Shown one piece after another: positions 51,475 through 59,735 of a stretch of 64,000 nucleotides of DNA. Numbering within the stretch: position 1 is the first letter of the stretch; every line of letters starts with the position of its first letter. The notes under the pieces are model-generated. The model saw only the letters and a program-made list of their open reading frames with translations. It made no database searches and had not been told where the DNA came from. Made by a program: the position numbers and the translations under genes. The stretch is from Evansella sp. AB-P1 (GTDB lineage: Bacteria > Bacillota > Bacilli > Bacillales > Salisediminibacteriaceae). The stretch covers positions 372,001 through 436,000 of the forward strand of contig NZ_JARUKY010000001.1 of assembly GCF_029688925.1 (NCBI RefSeq). The letters are read 5' to 3'.

Positions 51475-52454
51475 CTTTGAGGAAAGACCTCTAATTTTCT
51501 TTGGAGTGTTTCATTATTATATATCCATCCAGTGTACGAAGACAGTATATTTTGATCAGAGTCAAGTCGAACGATTGCAATAAAAGGATAGTGTCCTTTA
51601 CTTCTGTATCTTAGATCAATAAATTTAACTGTATACCCATGTTTTTCTAAAGTAACCTCCCAGCGATAGGCAGGGGAGAAGGATAAGAATGCACTTAAAT
51701 TTTCATCCTTTCGAGCCGAATTAATAATTGGATCATCTGGAATAGGTTCGAATGGATATGTTTCAAAGTAATTTACCTTTTTGTTTTTAACTTTTGCAAC
51801 ATACATTTTTTCCTTTGTTCGTACGACAACGTGCCATGAACTCCATTTGAATGTTGGCGATATAAAGATATGTGTGGAATCTGGATGGAGCCCCTTTAAC
51901 TCTTTATAAACCTTCCGTTGTTCATGTATGCGCCAAAAGTAATAACCTATGAGAAAAATATACATATACAAAAATGTCCAGCCGGGGTCAGCTCCAAAAC
52001 GCCAAAGGATAATTCCAGCTATGTGAGTTAAAAAAATAAATGGATCGAATATATTAATGATTCCTAAAGCAATCCATTTATCTTTAATGGGAGCTAGTGC
52101 CTTTGTTCCGTAGGCATTAAAAATATCAACAAAAACATGAAGGAAAACGGCAAAAAATGTCCAAAGCCATAGATGAATGAAGTTTATATCTGGCATTGTC
52201 ATACCTAAAAGGATCGTAATTGCAGTAGGCCAAATAAACCAGGCTGGTATGGAGTGAGTTATTCCTCGATGATTTCTAAGGTATGTTGAATTATTTTTAA
52301 ATTTTAAAATTGTATCAAAATCTGGAGCTTGTGATCCGATAATGGAACCAATCATAACTGCTTGGGTCATAGCTGGATTGCTTGAAACAACAGGATCTAA
52401 AGTGGCTAATCCACCAATCGCGACCCCCATCACCACATGGGTTCCTGTATCCAT
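51468..52454 (-). CDS. yfhP: YfhP-family membrane-bound metal-dependent hydrolase (DUF457)
   Basis: This 328-residue protein starts MDTGTHVVMGVAIGGLA, has SQAPDFDTILKF near residue 44 and NHRGITHSIPAWF near residue 60, then DIFNAYGTKALAP near residue 110; the conserved His/Asp residues (TGTHxxMG, PDxD, HRGxTHS, D-N-YG) mark the LexA-binding/DUF457 metal-dependent hydrolase fold with membrane helices. The ATG at 52452-52454 has AAGGAGTG upstream; a GTG three codons earlier overlaps that site. B. subtilis YfhP is a regulator-like membrane protein of similar length. Confidence 0.85.
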   Translation of the reverse strand: MDTGTHVVMGVAIGGLATLDPVVSSNPAMTQAVMIGSIIGSQAPDFDTILKFKNNSTYLRNHRGITHSIPAWFIWPTAITILLGMTMPDINFIHLWLWTFFAVFLHVFVDIFNAYGTKALAPIKDKWIALGIINIFDPFIFLTHIAGIILWRFGADPGWTFLYMYIFLIGYYFWRIHEQRKVYKELKGLHPDSTHIFISPTFKWSSWHVVVRTKEKMYVAKVKNKKVNYFETYPFEPIPDDPIINSARKDENLSAFLSFSPAYRWEVTLEKHGYTVKFIDLRYRSKGHYPFIAIVRLDSDQNILSSYTGWIYNNETLQRKLEVFPQSG

Positions 52455-52678
52455 ATTTTTCACTCCTTGATGATGAGAATGTATAATAAATATATTTTAT
52501 TAAAAATATCGATTGTATCTCCTTAAATTTTATCTCATATTAAAATTATTGTATATTTTATATATATACAACAATTCATTAGATGCTTAAAAAAATCGTA
52601 AAACAAGTTTAATTAAAAAATTACGTTCTATTCATATTATTACCCTAATTTACTGAATTTCAAAAGGAGAATGTTGAA

Positions 52679-52987
52679 ATGAATCAAGGGCTACAGATTT
52701 TTTTAGAGTATAAGATAAAACCTGAGTTTGTTAATGAGTATGAAAAACATATGAACGAAATATTAGTTGAATTGGAACAGTATAGTGCTACAGAAGTTGA
52801 TTGGTACGAAGCAGCTGATCAAAAACATCTATATGTGGAGATGTTTAAGCTTCCTACAATGGCCCATTATCATGCAATTAAAGAGATGCGTCAGAATTCT
52901 AATCATGCTGTATTTGGAAGGTTAGATCAATATGTAGATGGAGGAATAAAAAAAGTTCATTGCTGGGCGTTTGTCCAAAGAAAATGA
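52679..52987 (+). CDS. Ferredoxin-like alpha+beta barrel protein of unknown function
   Basis: This 102-residue protein reads as a dimeric alpha-beta barrel similar to NIPSNAP or antibiotic monooxygenase folds: LQIFLEYKIKPEFVNEYEKH at the start, DWYEAADQKHLYVEMFKLPT in the middle and a Trp-rich last strand VHCWAFVQRK. No catalytic residues can be assigned. AAAGGAG lies eight bases before the ATG. It lies between yfhP and mutY. Confidence 0.65.
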   Translation: MNQGLQIFLEYKIKPEFVNEYEKHMNEILVELEQYSATEVDWYEAADQKHLYVEMFKLPTMAHYHAIKEMRQNSNHAVFGRLDQYVDGGIKKVHCWAFVQRK

Positions 52988-52995
52988 ATAATTAT

Positions 52996-53027
52996 ATAGC
53001 GTAATTGGGGCGCCTTGTGTTTTCTTA
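52996..53027 (+). repeat. 3' fragment of element R2 directly upstream of mutY
   Basis: GCGTAATTGGGGCGCCTTGT followed by GTTTTCTTAT is the last 30 bases of the long elements at 36894 and 61397. The rest of the element is missing. It ends about 25 bases before the mutY start. Confidence 0.75.
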
Positions 53028-53052
53028 TTGGATAGAGGAGGAATTTGTTTAT

Positions 53053-54144
53053 ATGTCGTTAGATGAAATAAAGGCTTGGAATAAAAGTGGATTTCAACAG
53101 GATCTTATTGAATGGTATAGGGAAAATAAACGAGATTTACCTTGGAGAAAAAAGAAAGATCCTTATAAAATCTGGGTATCTGAGATAATGCTTCAGCAAA
53201 CAAAAGTAGATACCGTCATACCATATTTTGAACGTTTTATTGAAAAGTTTCCCACTATAGAGGCATTAGCAGATGCAGAAGAAGAAACTGTTTTGAAAGC
53301 ATGGGAAGGATTAGGCTATTATTCACGTGCTCGCAATCTACATCAAGCCGTTAAAGAAGTGAAAGAAAGCTATGGAGGAAAAGTTCCTGATCAACCAAGT
53401 GATGTTCAAAAATTGCGAGGAGTAGGACCATATACAGCTGGTGCTATTTTAAGTATTGCATATGATAAGCCAGCACCAGCAGTGGATGGGAATGTCATGA
53501 GAGTTCTTTCCCGATTATTATTGATTGAGGACGATATCTCAAAAGTAACCACTAGAAAAAAATTTGAGAAGATAGTAACGGAAATTATTTCGAAAGAGTA
53601 CCCTTCTGATTTTAACCAAGCAATGATGGAACTAGGAGCACTCATATGTACCCCAAGGAAGCCATCATGTCTGTTGTGCCCAGTAAGAACTCACTGTCGA
53701 GCACAGCATGCTGGCGTACAAGAGCAGCTCCCTATAAAAGCTAAAAAAGCTGCACCAATAGTCAAAAAGATGCAGGCAGTTGTTTTATTTGATAATCAAG
53801 GAAAAGTGCTTATTGAACAGCGACCAAGTTCAGGTTTATTAGCAAAGCTATGGCAATTTCCAAATGTCGAAGTAATATCAGAAGGATATGAGGATATTGA
53901 AAAGTATTTATTAAATAATGGTGGATTAAAAGTAACGGTTCATCCGAAGCAGTTATTTCAGGTAAAACACATTTTTTCCCATTTAGTTTGGGATATTGAA
54001 ATTTTTACAGGAGAAATGATGGAGATTCAGGATAAGTCTCTCTTTGATTCAAGCACCTTTCAATTAGTGAAAAAAGATAGTCTACATAAGTATCCGTTTC
54101 CAGTTTCTCACCAAAAAATAATGAAAGGAGTTATTAATAATTAA
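53053..54144 (+). CDS. mutY: A/G-specific adenine glycosylase
   Basis: This 363-residue base-excision enzyme removes adenine mispaired with 8-oxoguanine. It has the catalytic Glu in VSEIMLQQTKV near residue 37, the helix-hairpin-helix LRGVGPYTAGAIL near residue 118, the catalytic Asp in PAVDGNVMRVLSR near residue 138, four cluster cysteines in CTPRKPSCLLCPVRTHCRA near residue 195 and a C-terminal NUDIX-like domain. The start ATG at 53053 lies downstream of GAGGAGG; an ATG at 53005 in frame would read through the R2 fragment and is not family-like. Confidence 0.93.
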   Translation: MSLDEIKAWNKSGFQQDLIEWYRENKRDLPWRKKKDPYKIWVSEIMLQQTKVDTVIPYFERFIEKFPTIEALADAEEETVLKAWEGLGYYSRARNLHQAVKEVKESYGGKVPDQPSDVQKLRGVGPYTAGAILSIAYDKPAPAVDGNVMRVLSRLLLIEDDISKVTTRKKFEKIVTEIISKEYPSDFNQAMMELGALICTPRKPSCLLCPVRTHCRAQHAGVQEQLPIKAKKAAPIVKKMQAVVLFDNQGKVLIEQRPSSGLLAKLWQFPNVEVISEGYEDIEKYLLNNGGLKVTVHPKQLFQVKHIFSHLVWDIEIFTGEMMEIQDKSLFDSSTFQLVKKDSLHKYPFPVSHQKIMKGVINN

Positions 54145-54222
54145 GAGTGTAAGTTATAGTTTTTGCTATATAAAGGCAATTGAATGAAGTTCCATAAAAA
54201 TCGTTATAAGGGGAGAGATTTG

Positions 54223-54981
54223 ATGGATTTAGAACTAAAGGGAAAACGAGTATTAGTAACTGGTGGATCTAAGGGAATTGGGAAGGGTATTGCTAAGAGT
54301 TTTCTTGCGGAAGGGGCAAAAGTCGCTGTTATTGCTAGGGGAAAAGAAGCATTACAAGAAGTAAAAAAAGAGTTAGAACCAGTAGAAATCATTCAAGCTG
54401 ATTTAATGGACAAAAAGGAAAGAGCTAAGGCTTTTGACGCATGCACTGAATTATTCGGTGGTATAGATATTCTCATAAATAATGTAGGTGGAAGTAATGG
54501 AGGTAAAACGATGGAAACCTCTTTAGATGAATTTGAAGAGGCAATAGAATTAAACTACCTATCCGCCGTCCACTTTAGCCAATTAGCTGTTCCTTATATG
54601 AAGAAGCAACAATATGGGGTGATTTTAAATATATCTTCTATTTTTGGGAGAGAATCTGGGGGGAAACCAACATATAATAGTGCAAAAGCAGCAATGATCA
54701 GTTTCACAAAATCTTTAGCAGATGAACTAGTTAAAGATGGTATTCGTGTAAATGGTGTTGCACCAGGTTCTATTCTTCATCCAAGTGGAAATTGGCAAAA
54801 AAGAATTGATGAAGATCCTGAGAAGATGAAAAAATTTGTTGAAAGTGAAATTCCTGCAGGAAGATTTGGTACAGTTGAAGAAATTGCAGACGTTGTTGTC
54901 TTTCTTTCATCAGCACGTGCAAAATGGGTTGTAGGAGCAACTCTGAATGTCGATGGAGGACAATCAAGAGCCAACTTCTGA
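54223..54981 (+). CDS. SDR-family oxidoreductase
   Basis: This 252-residue classical SDR has VTGGSKGIGKGI near residue 11, NNVGGSNGG near residue 87, the Ser in LNISSIFG near residue 140 and YNSAKAAM near residue 154 as YxxxK, ending VVGATLNVDGG. GGGGAGAG lies five bases before the ATG at 54223; an earlier ATG at 54184 has no site. Its function is unknown. In B. subtilis the gene after mutY is yfhS, so this gene starts the accessory insertion. Confidence 0.85.
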   Translation: MDLELKGKRVLVTGGSKGIGKGIAKSFLAEGAKVAVIARGKEALQEVKKELEPVEIIQADLMDKKERAKAFDACTELFGGIDILINNVGGSNGGKTMETSLDEFEEAIELNYLSAVHFSQLAVPYMKKQQYGVILNISSIFGRESGGKPTYNSAKAAMISFTKSLADELVKDGIRVNGVAPGSILHPSGNWQKRIDEDPEKMKKFVESEIPAGRFGTVEEIADVVVFLSSARAKWVVGATLNVDGGQSRANF

Positions 54982-54996
54982 TCCCATTTACAACTA

Positions 54997-55050
54997 TGGC
55001 ACAAGAAAGCCCCTTAATTCATTGATGGGGATGAATTGTGCCAATTCTTT
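54997..55050 (+). terminator. Terminator of the SDR gene
   Basis: TGGCACAA (54997-55004) pairs with TTGTGCCA (55036-55043), with an inner CCCC/GGGG, and ATTCTTTTT follows. Confidence 0.8.
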
Positions 55051-55127
55051 TTAGCTCTTCATTAGTTTATTGTGTAACAAAATAATTATCATATGGTATA
55101 ATTAGTTGTGGAGAGGTGGTGGATTTA

Positions 55128-55526
55128 ATGGCTACAGAATATACCCATAAAAAAGGGATAGTTTATAAAAACCAATTCCATATCATATTTTGCCCTAAGT
55201 ATCGTAGGAAAGTCCTTGTTGATGATGTAGAACACGATCTGAAAAAGACTTTCTATCAAATTGCAGAGGAAAAAGACGTAACTATTAAATCGTTAGAGGT
55301 CATGCCTGACCATGTGCATATGTTTATTGAGTTTGACCCTAGACTAATGCTTCATAAAGTAATTAAAGACTTTAAAGGTATTAGTAGTCGAATTCTTAGG
55401 GAAAAACACCCGCACCTAAAAAGTAGGTTGCCGAGCTTATGGACAAGGAGTTATTTCAGTTGTACGGTAGGACATATTTCTGAAGAAACGGTTCAGGAGT
55501 ATATTAAAAATCAAAAAAATGTGTAA
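55128..55526 (+). CDS. tnpA: IS200/IS605 transposase TnpA (HUH, Y1)
   Basis: This 132-residue single-strand transposase has the HUH motif in MPDHVHMFIEF near residue 60 and the catalytic Tyr in EETVQEYIKNQ near residue 123, with IIFCPKYRRKVL at the start, as in the IS200 family. It appears complete. The ATG at 55128 has GGAGAGGTGG upstream. It could still mobilise the element even though tnpB is broken. Confidence 0.92.
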   Translation: MATEYTHKKGIVYKNQFHIIFCPKYRRKVLVDDVEHDLKKTFYQIAEEKDVTIKSLEVMPDHVHMFIEFDPRLMLHKVIKDFKGISSRILREKHPHLKSRLPSLWTRSYFSCTVGHISEETVQEYIKNQKNV

Positions 55527-55543
55527 GTAAGGTGGTGATACCA

Positions 55544-56357
55544 TTGGCTAAACAATCCTATACTTTGTCTCTCCCTCTCGTAACAGAGGAATGGCAAGAA
55601 GATGTATTATCCAAGCGATTAGAGATTGCTAGAAACATGTATAATGCCTGTCTAGGAAGGTTAATGAAGCGTTATAGACGTATGAAGCAAGAGAAGGAAT
55701 ATAGGTGTTGGGTACAGCAGAAAGCATCTAAGGAACGTTCTCAGGCTTTGAGAGAGTTGATAAAAAAGCATGAGTTAAGCGAATACTCTATTCATGCCTT
55801 TGTAAAGCCAATGCAACATCACTTCAAGAAAAATAGCTGATGTTAGGAAGCAAGATCACAATAAAATGGCGAACTGGATACTCTCTCTTGGTGATGATGT
55901 AAAGGTAGAAACGATGAACTATAAAGGACTTCAAAGGCGAACCAAACAGACAACCATTAACGAAAAAACAGGTAGGATAAATCGTAAAAAACGTTATGGA
56001 AAGTCCTTATTAAATAAAGCCCCATCCATGCTTGTGAACATTTTAGATAACAAGTTGAAATATGCTGGTAATGAGTTGAAAAAGATAGATACCTTTAATG
56101 TAAAAGCAAGTCAGTTCAATCATTTTAACGGAGAATACCTAAAGAAAAAAGTAAGTGAACGTTGGAACGACTTTAACGGAATGAAGATACAGCGTGATTT
56201 GTATAGTGCATTTTTGATTATGAATGTGAAGGATAATTTATGTGAAATCGACACTGGTGATTGTAACGAAAATTGGGTAACCTTTAAGAATTCCCACGAC
56301 ATCGAGATTGATAGATTAAGAACAAGTGAACATACATTGGCAAGTATGGGAATATAA
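55544..56357 (+). pseudogene. tnpB: TnpB-type RNA-guided nuclease gene with internal deletion
   Basis: Two same-strand fragments are present. The first (TTG at 55544, behind AAGGTGGTG) gives the TnpB N-terminus AKQSYTLSLPLVTEEWQEDV to KPMQHHFKKNS and stops at 55838. The second resumes out of frame at ADVRKQDHNKMANWILSLGDD and runs to IDRLRTSEHTLASMGI. Together about 265 residues remain, where this family has roughly 450-550, so the middle, including the first RuvC Asp, has been deleted (my estimate: over 200 residues). It cannot be an active nuclease. Confidence 0.8.
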
Positions 56358-56541
56358 ACCACTCATTAGCAATAAGGTTTTGAACCGAGCCGACAGGACG
56401 GTAACGTAGTCCAATAGGACAAGCGTTGTCCATGAAAGTCTAAGGGAACAGCATTAGTCTCTAAAACAGATACCATAGTTTTAGAGGAAGTGCCTTTAAG
56501 TACCTTAGAACCCACCGAATTCATTCGTGTGGAGGTTCAGG
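56358..56541 (+). ncRNA. Candidate omega-RNA / right end of the IS605 element
   Basis: The stretch after the tnpB stop is rich in hairpins and ends in a stem (GAACC/GGTTC, then CCAC-CGAAT/ATTCG-TGTGG) just at the element boundary. In IS200/IS605 elements this region is transcribed as the guide RNA, the guide being the flanking DNA, here GGAAGGTGCCATTCCG. It has no coding frame. Confidence 0.5.
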
Positions 56542-56793
56542 GAAGGTGCCATTCCGTTTGCTGCAGCTGATCCAGGACGAGTAATTCCGTCCATTGTTGT
56601 TGGATCTGCTCTAGCTGGTGGATTAGCTATGCTATTTGGAAACACATTAATGGCTCCTCACGGTGGTGCCTTCGTAATTTTTGTTGCAGTAGAAAATTGG
56701 CCTCTATACTTCTTAGCTATTGCCATAGGTGCCGTTGTATCAGCACTTATGCTTGGTTATTGGAAAAAGCCTGCAGAGGAAAGGTTAAAATAA
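56542..56793 (+). pseudogene. fruA: C-terminal fragment of PTS fructose permease IIC
   Basis: About 83 residues, [20 protein letters not shown] followed by [20 protein letters not shown] and a last helix, match the end of fructose-specific EIIC (FruA). The fragment begins exactly where the insertion sequence ends, and no upstream part of fruA lies on the other side of it. The rest was therefore lost by deletion next to the element. The normal stop is followed by fruA's terminator. Confidence 0.85.
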
Positions 56794-56810
56794 AGAAGGG
56801 TACATTTGTT

Positions 56811-56848
56811 AGACGGTTGAGTTTTCTTGCTCAATCGTCTATTTATTT
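56811..56848 (+). terminator. Terminator of the former fruA gene
   Basis: AGACGGTTGAG (56811-56821) pairs with CTCAATCGTCT (56830-56840), then ATTTATTT. The group II intron begins at the next base. Confidence 0.85.
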
Positions 56849-57485
56849 GTGCGCCAGGCATGCGCGCATTCTCTAGGGTTCAAGTCCCGAACTGTGAAGG
56901 CAGTAGTAACAGTTAGCTTAAGACAAGGGTGTCTGGGGTGACTCAGAATCTGAAGGAAGTCGGCGGCAAATCCCTGCCTTGAGGAACACGAACTTCATAC
57001 GAGGCTAGGTGTACTTGGGTGAGACTGCAAAACAAGTCAAAGTCCTTACTGCAGAAGGGTACACAGAGTAAATGAAGCAAGGACATGGGGAGGAAGAGTG
57101 TGTGCTTACCCTGGGAGGTCTGACAGAGAAGCGATACTCTTATCGTAAGCGGACGTATGAACTTCCGTTGAACTGTCAGAAGTCAGCAGAAGCCATAGTA
57201 CCAGGAAAGCTGGGAAGGGCTGAACCCAAAGGAGGATGAAATAATCTCTTTGTTTATGTTCACTCAAAGAAACAGATGTCTGTAAAGAGCTCCCTATGGA
57301 ATAAACAGTGAATCCTGTTGAAAACCGTAGAAGTGTTGAGAGTGGATGGTGAACAAGGAGGCAGAAAAGCATAACGATCAATGAAAAAAATACTCATTGA
57401 CCGTCTGACTTTGGGAACCGCCGTATACGGAACCGTACGTACGGTGGTGTGAGAGGTCGGGGGTTAGTCACCCCCTCCTACTCGA
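56849..57485 (+). mobile_element. ORF-less group II intron (bacterial class C-like)
   Basis: The element starts GTGCGCCAGGCATGCGCG, has domain I text such as AGTCGGCGGCAAATCCCTGC, and ends with a domain V hairpin at about 57416-57450 (ACCGCCGTA pairs with TACGGTGGT; it carries a CGC rather than AGC triad) and a domain VI hairpin (GGGGGTTAGTCACCCCC, then TCCTACTCGAT). It sits directly behind a terminator stem and T-run, the known target of class C introns. Domain IV keeps a AAAGGAGGATGA ribosome site but no reverse transcriptase, so the intron-encoded protein has been deleted. The length is about 637 bases. Splicing would need a protein in trans. Confidence 0.82.
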
Positions 57486-57516
57486 TTTATTTATTGTTCG
57501 TAGGATTGGGGGCGTT

Positions 57517-57697
57517 GCTCATAGAAGGGTGAAAGGTGTTTAAAGAATGGGGGGAAGGTGTTCATAGGAGGGTGGAGGAAGTTGCTCATAGAAGAGGCGA
57601 AGTTGCTCATAGAAGTGCGAAAGTTGCTCATAGAAGGGTGAAACCTGCTCATAGAAGAGGAAAACTTGCTCATAGAATCCGCAAACCTGTTCATAGA
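57517..57697 (+). repeat. 21-bp tandem array C (GCTCATAG units)
   Basis: The core GCTCATAG or GTTCATAG occurs at 57517, 57559, 57584, 57605, 57626, 57647, 57668 and 57689, mostly 21 bases apart, followed by AAGNGNGAAA. A lone unit (GCAAACCTGCTTATAGAC) is at 59647. Since 21 is a multiple of three, several frames stay open with seven-residue repeats; none has a ribosome site, so I do not call a gene. Confidence 0.85.
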
Positions 57698-57837
57698 CAC
57701 CAACAATACTGGTGGTGGCACCAAGAGTTTCCAAATCACTTATGTAAAAAGGACTAGTCGAAAAATACCATTTGCGTGGTAAAATAAGTGCATACCAATA
57801 CATAATTACAGGGAATGATGTAATGTGAGGATTTGAG

Positions 57838-59388
57838 GTGCTTCCATTGTTTTATATGTACTTACTAATAAGTTTTATTCCCTTTCTTCTCTTATTTGCT
57901 ATGGCGTGTGAGGTTTATTTTCGTTCAAGAAACAGTACAGTACATCAAGTAACAGCTATTCTGTTACTCCTGCTTAGTATGATATTTCTAAGTGATTACA
58001 ACATGAATCTCTTACCTATACAAGATGCAACTAGCTTTGTATTATACTTCAAATATGCCAATACATATTTTATTATGACTTGTTTAATTTACTTTATTTT
58101 ACTTATTTGCAATCTGAAAATATCCTTTTTGTGGCATTTGATTTCTTTAATTCCCCTTTTGGGTTTGATAGGTATCGTGTTTATGCCATCTCATTTTTAT
58201 AACGAAATAGCGGAAGTAGGAAACCGGCGGATCGAGTCATTGAGTACACCTTTATTAGTTTCCATATCAATAGCCCTGGTGTACTTAACCTTCTGGATGA
58301 TCTTTATATTTAGGAAAGGCTATAAGCATGTTAAACAACCGGGTCAAAGTTTAAATGTTCTAAAGCGGTTCAGTTTTATTATGAAAAGCATTCTAATCAT
58401 TTTGTTGATTATCATTATTACCTTTGTTGTAGTTTATATTGCAAGTATATATGGGCTATATTTATCTTTTCTTTCGCCATTCGGTATATTGCTTTTTGCC
58501 TTTACTATTCGTTATGCGATGGTTGGTTTTGACTTTCTTGTAACATCAGACCATAAGTACAAGCTGCTTTTCAATATCAGCTCTAATGGTATAATTCTAA
58601 TTAATAATAAAGGTGTTATTTTAGAAGCAAACCCTTCCTTTTGTAACATGATAGGAAAGGAACGAGAAGTTCTCTTGCAGAAAAATATTGTCTCATTACT
58701 GAAAGCATATGATGGTGAAAAGTATATTTCAAGTTTTACAGAATTTTTTCATTCATCTATTCCAATTAATAAAATACTGTTTTTGAAGCGAGAGAATGGA
58801 AAAGCACTTATCTTGGAAATGAAGTCTAATTATATGGAGTTGGAGGATAAACAGCATGCATATCTGATTCTAAGGGATATTACGATAAAAAAACAAAATG
58901 AAGATAAACTTCAATTTCTAGCCTACCATGATCCGTTAACAGAGCTTGGAAATCGTCGGTTATTTTATGATCGGTTTCATGAGATGAACAATAAAGTAAA
59001 AGATGAGGATTCATTATTAGCTGTCGTACTTATGGATTTGGATAAATTTAAATCAATTAATGATCGTTTTGGACATGCTACAGGGGATTTAGTTCTTCAA
59101 CATGTTGCCAACCAGATTCTTAGATGCCTGCCAGAGCATTCCCATGCATCGCGGATGGGTGGAGACGAATTTGCTATTTTAATTATGGCAAATGATGAAA
59201 AAGGGATCGAAGACTTCGTCAATGTGCTGCATCATCACATTCATGACCGAATTACTATTAATGGAAATGAGCATAATATTGCAGGCAGCGTCGGAATTAG
59301 CATTGCTGGCAGAGATGGAAAAGATGTAGATTCATTACTTAAACATGCAGACAAAGCGATGTATAAGGTGAAAGAAGAAAGAAAATAG
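57838..59388 (+). CDS. Membrane-bound PAS-GGDEF diguanylate cyclase
   Basis: This 516-residue protein has seven to eight N-terminal helices (residues 1-235, resembling the histidine-kinase 7TM sensor), a PAS domain (about 240-350: YKLLFNISSNGIILINNKGV, FCNMIGKERE) and a GGDEF domain (about 355-515) with LAYHDPLTELGNRRLFYDRF and the active-site SRMGGDEFAIL. It should make cyclic di-GMP in response to a membrane or cytoplasmic signal. The RxxD inhibitory motif is not evident before the active site. No EAL domain. The start is a GTG at 57838 with GAGG seven bases upstream. Confidence 0.87.
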   Translation: MLPLFYMYLLISFIPFLLLFAMACEVYFRSRNSTVHQVTAILLLLLSMIFLSDYNMNLLPIQDATSFVLYFKYANTYFIMTCLIYFILLICNLKISFLWHLISLIPLLGLIGIVFMPSHFYNEIAEVGNRRIESLSTPLLVSISIALVYLTFWMIFIFRKGYKHVKQPGQSLNVLKRFSFIMKSILIILLIIIITFVVVYIASIYGLYLSFLSPFGILLFAFTIRYAMVGFDFLVTSDHKYKLLFNISSNGIILINNKGVILEANPSFCNMIGKEREVLLQKNIVSLLKAYDGEKYISSFTEFFHSSIPINKILFLKRENGKALILEMKSNYMELEDKQHAYLILRDITIKKQNEDKLQFLAYHDPLTELGNRRLFYDRFHEMNNKVKDEDSLLAVVLMDLDKFKSINDRFGHATGDLVLQHVANQILRCLPEHSHASRMGGDEFAILIMANDEKGIEDFVNVLHHHIHDRITINGNEHNIAGSVGISIAGRDGKDVDSLLKHADKAMYKVKEERK

Positions 59389-59401
59389 ATTGTTAATATG
59401 A

Positions 59402-59450
59402 CGAAACGAGTGGTGTTGTTACTTATCTCTCGTTTTTGTTTTTTTTTTAT
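59402..59450 (+). terminator. Terminator of the GGDEF gene
   Basis: AAACGAG and CTCGTTT pair around a loop and a long T-run follows. The remaining gap to 59735 contains one stray array-C unit at about 59640-59665 and the ywrD promoter region. Confidence 0.65.
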
Positions 59451-59735
59451 TTATTATAGATTCCTTGGAATAAAGTTTTCTTTGTCCACTTATACATTGT
59501 TTTTAAAAGCTGCCATACTCATTAGCACAATGGTTTGACGGCTTTCATGAATCCTCACTAGATAGCCGATTCGTAAAAAACTCTCCAATCATAATTTTGT
59601 CGTATGTACACATTCCTACATGAAAAGGGGAGTGATTATAGAATTCGCAAACCTGCTTATAGACCACATACAAACCATTCCTTCGACTATCGAAATATGA
59701 TATGATTATCAAAAAAGTAGGAGGTTGTATATATA

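Larger units (their letters stand above)
55055..56541 (+). mobile_element. Decayed IS200/IS605-family insertion sequence
   Basis: The element holds an intact-looking HUH transposase gene, a tnpB gene with an internal deletion, and a structured right end, all in the same orientation. The right boundary is set by the change from the RE hairpin (…GTGGAGGTTCAG) to fructose-permease coding sequence at about 56541. The left boundary is a guess within 55050-55110, since this family leaves no target duplication or inverted ends. Confidence 0.8.

Noticed and set aside
52999-53052. Longer MutY start at 53005
   Set aside because: It would translate the R2 repeat fragment; MutY proteins start near the ATG at 53053.
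57491-57803. Open frames with seven-residue repeats on both strands
   Set aside because: A 21-bp tandem repeat is open in several frames by nature; no ribosome site, promoter or plausible protein.
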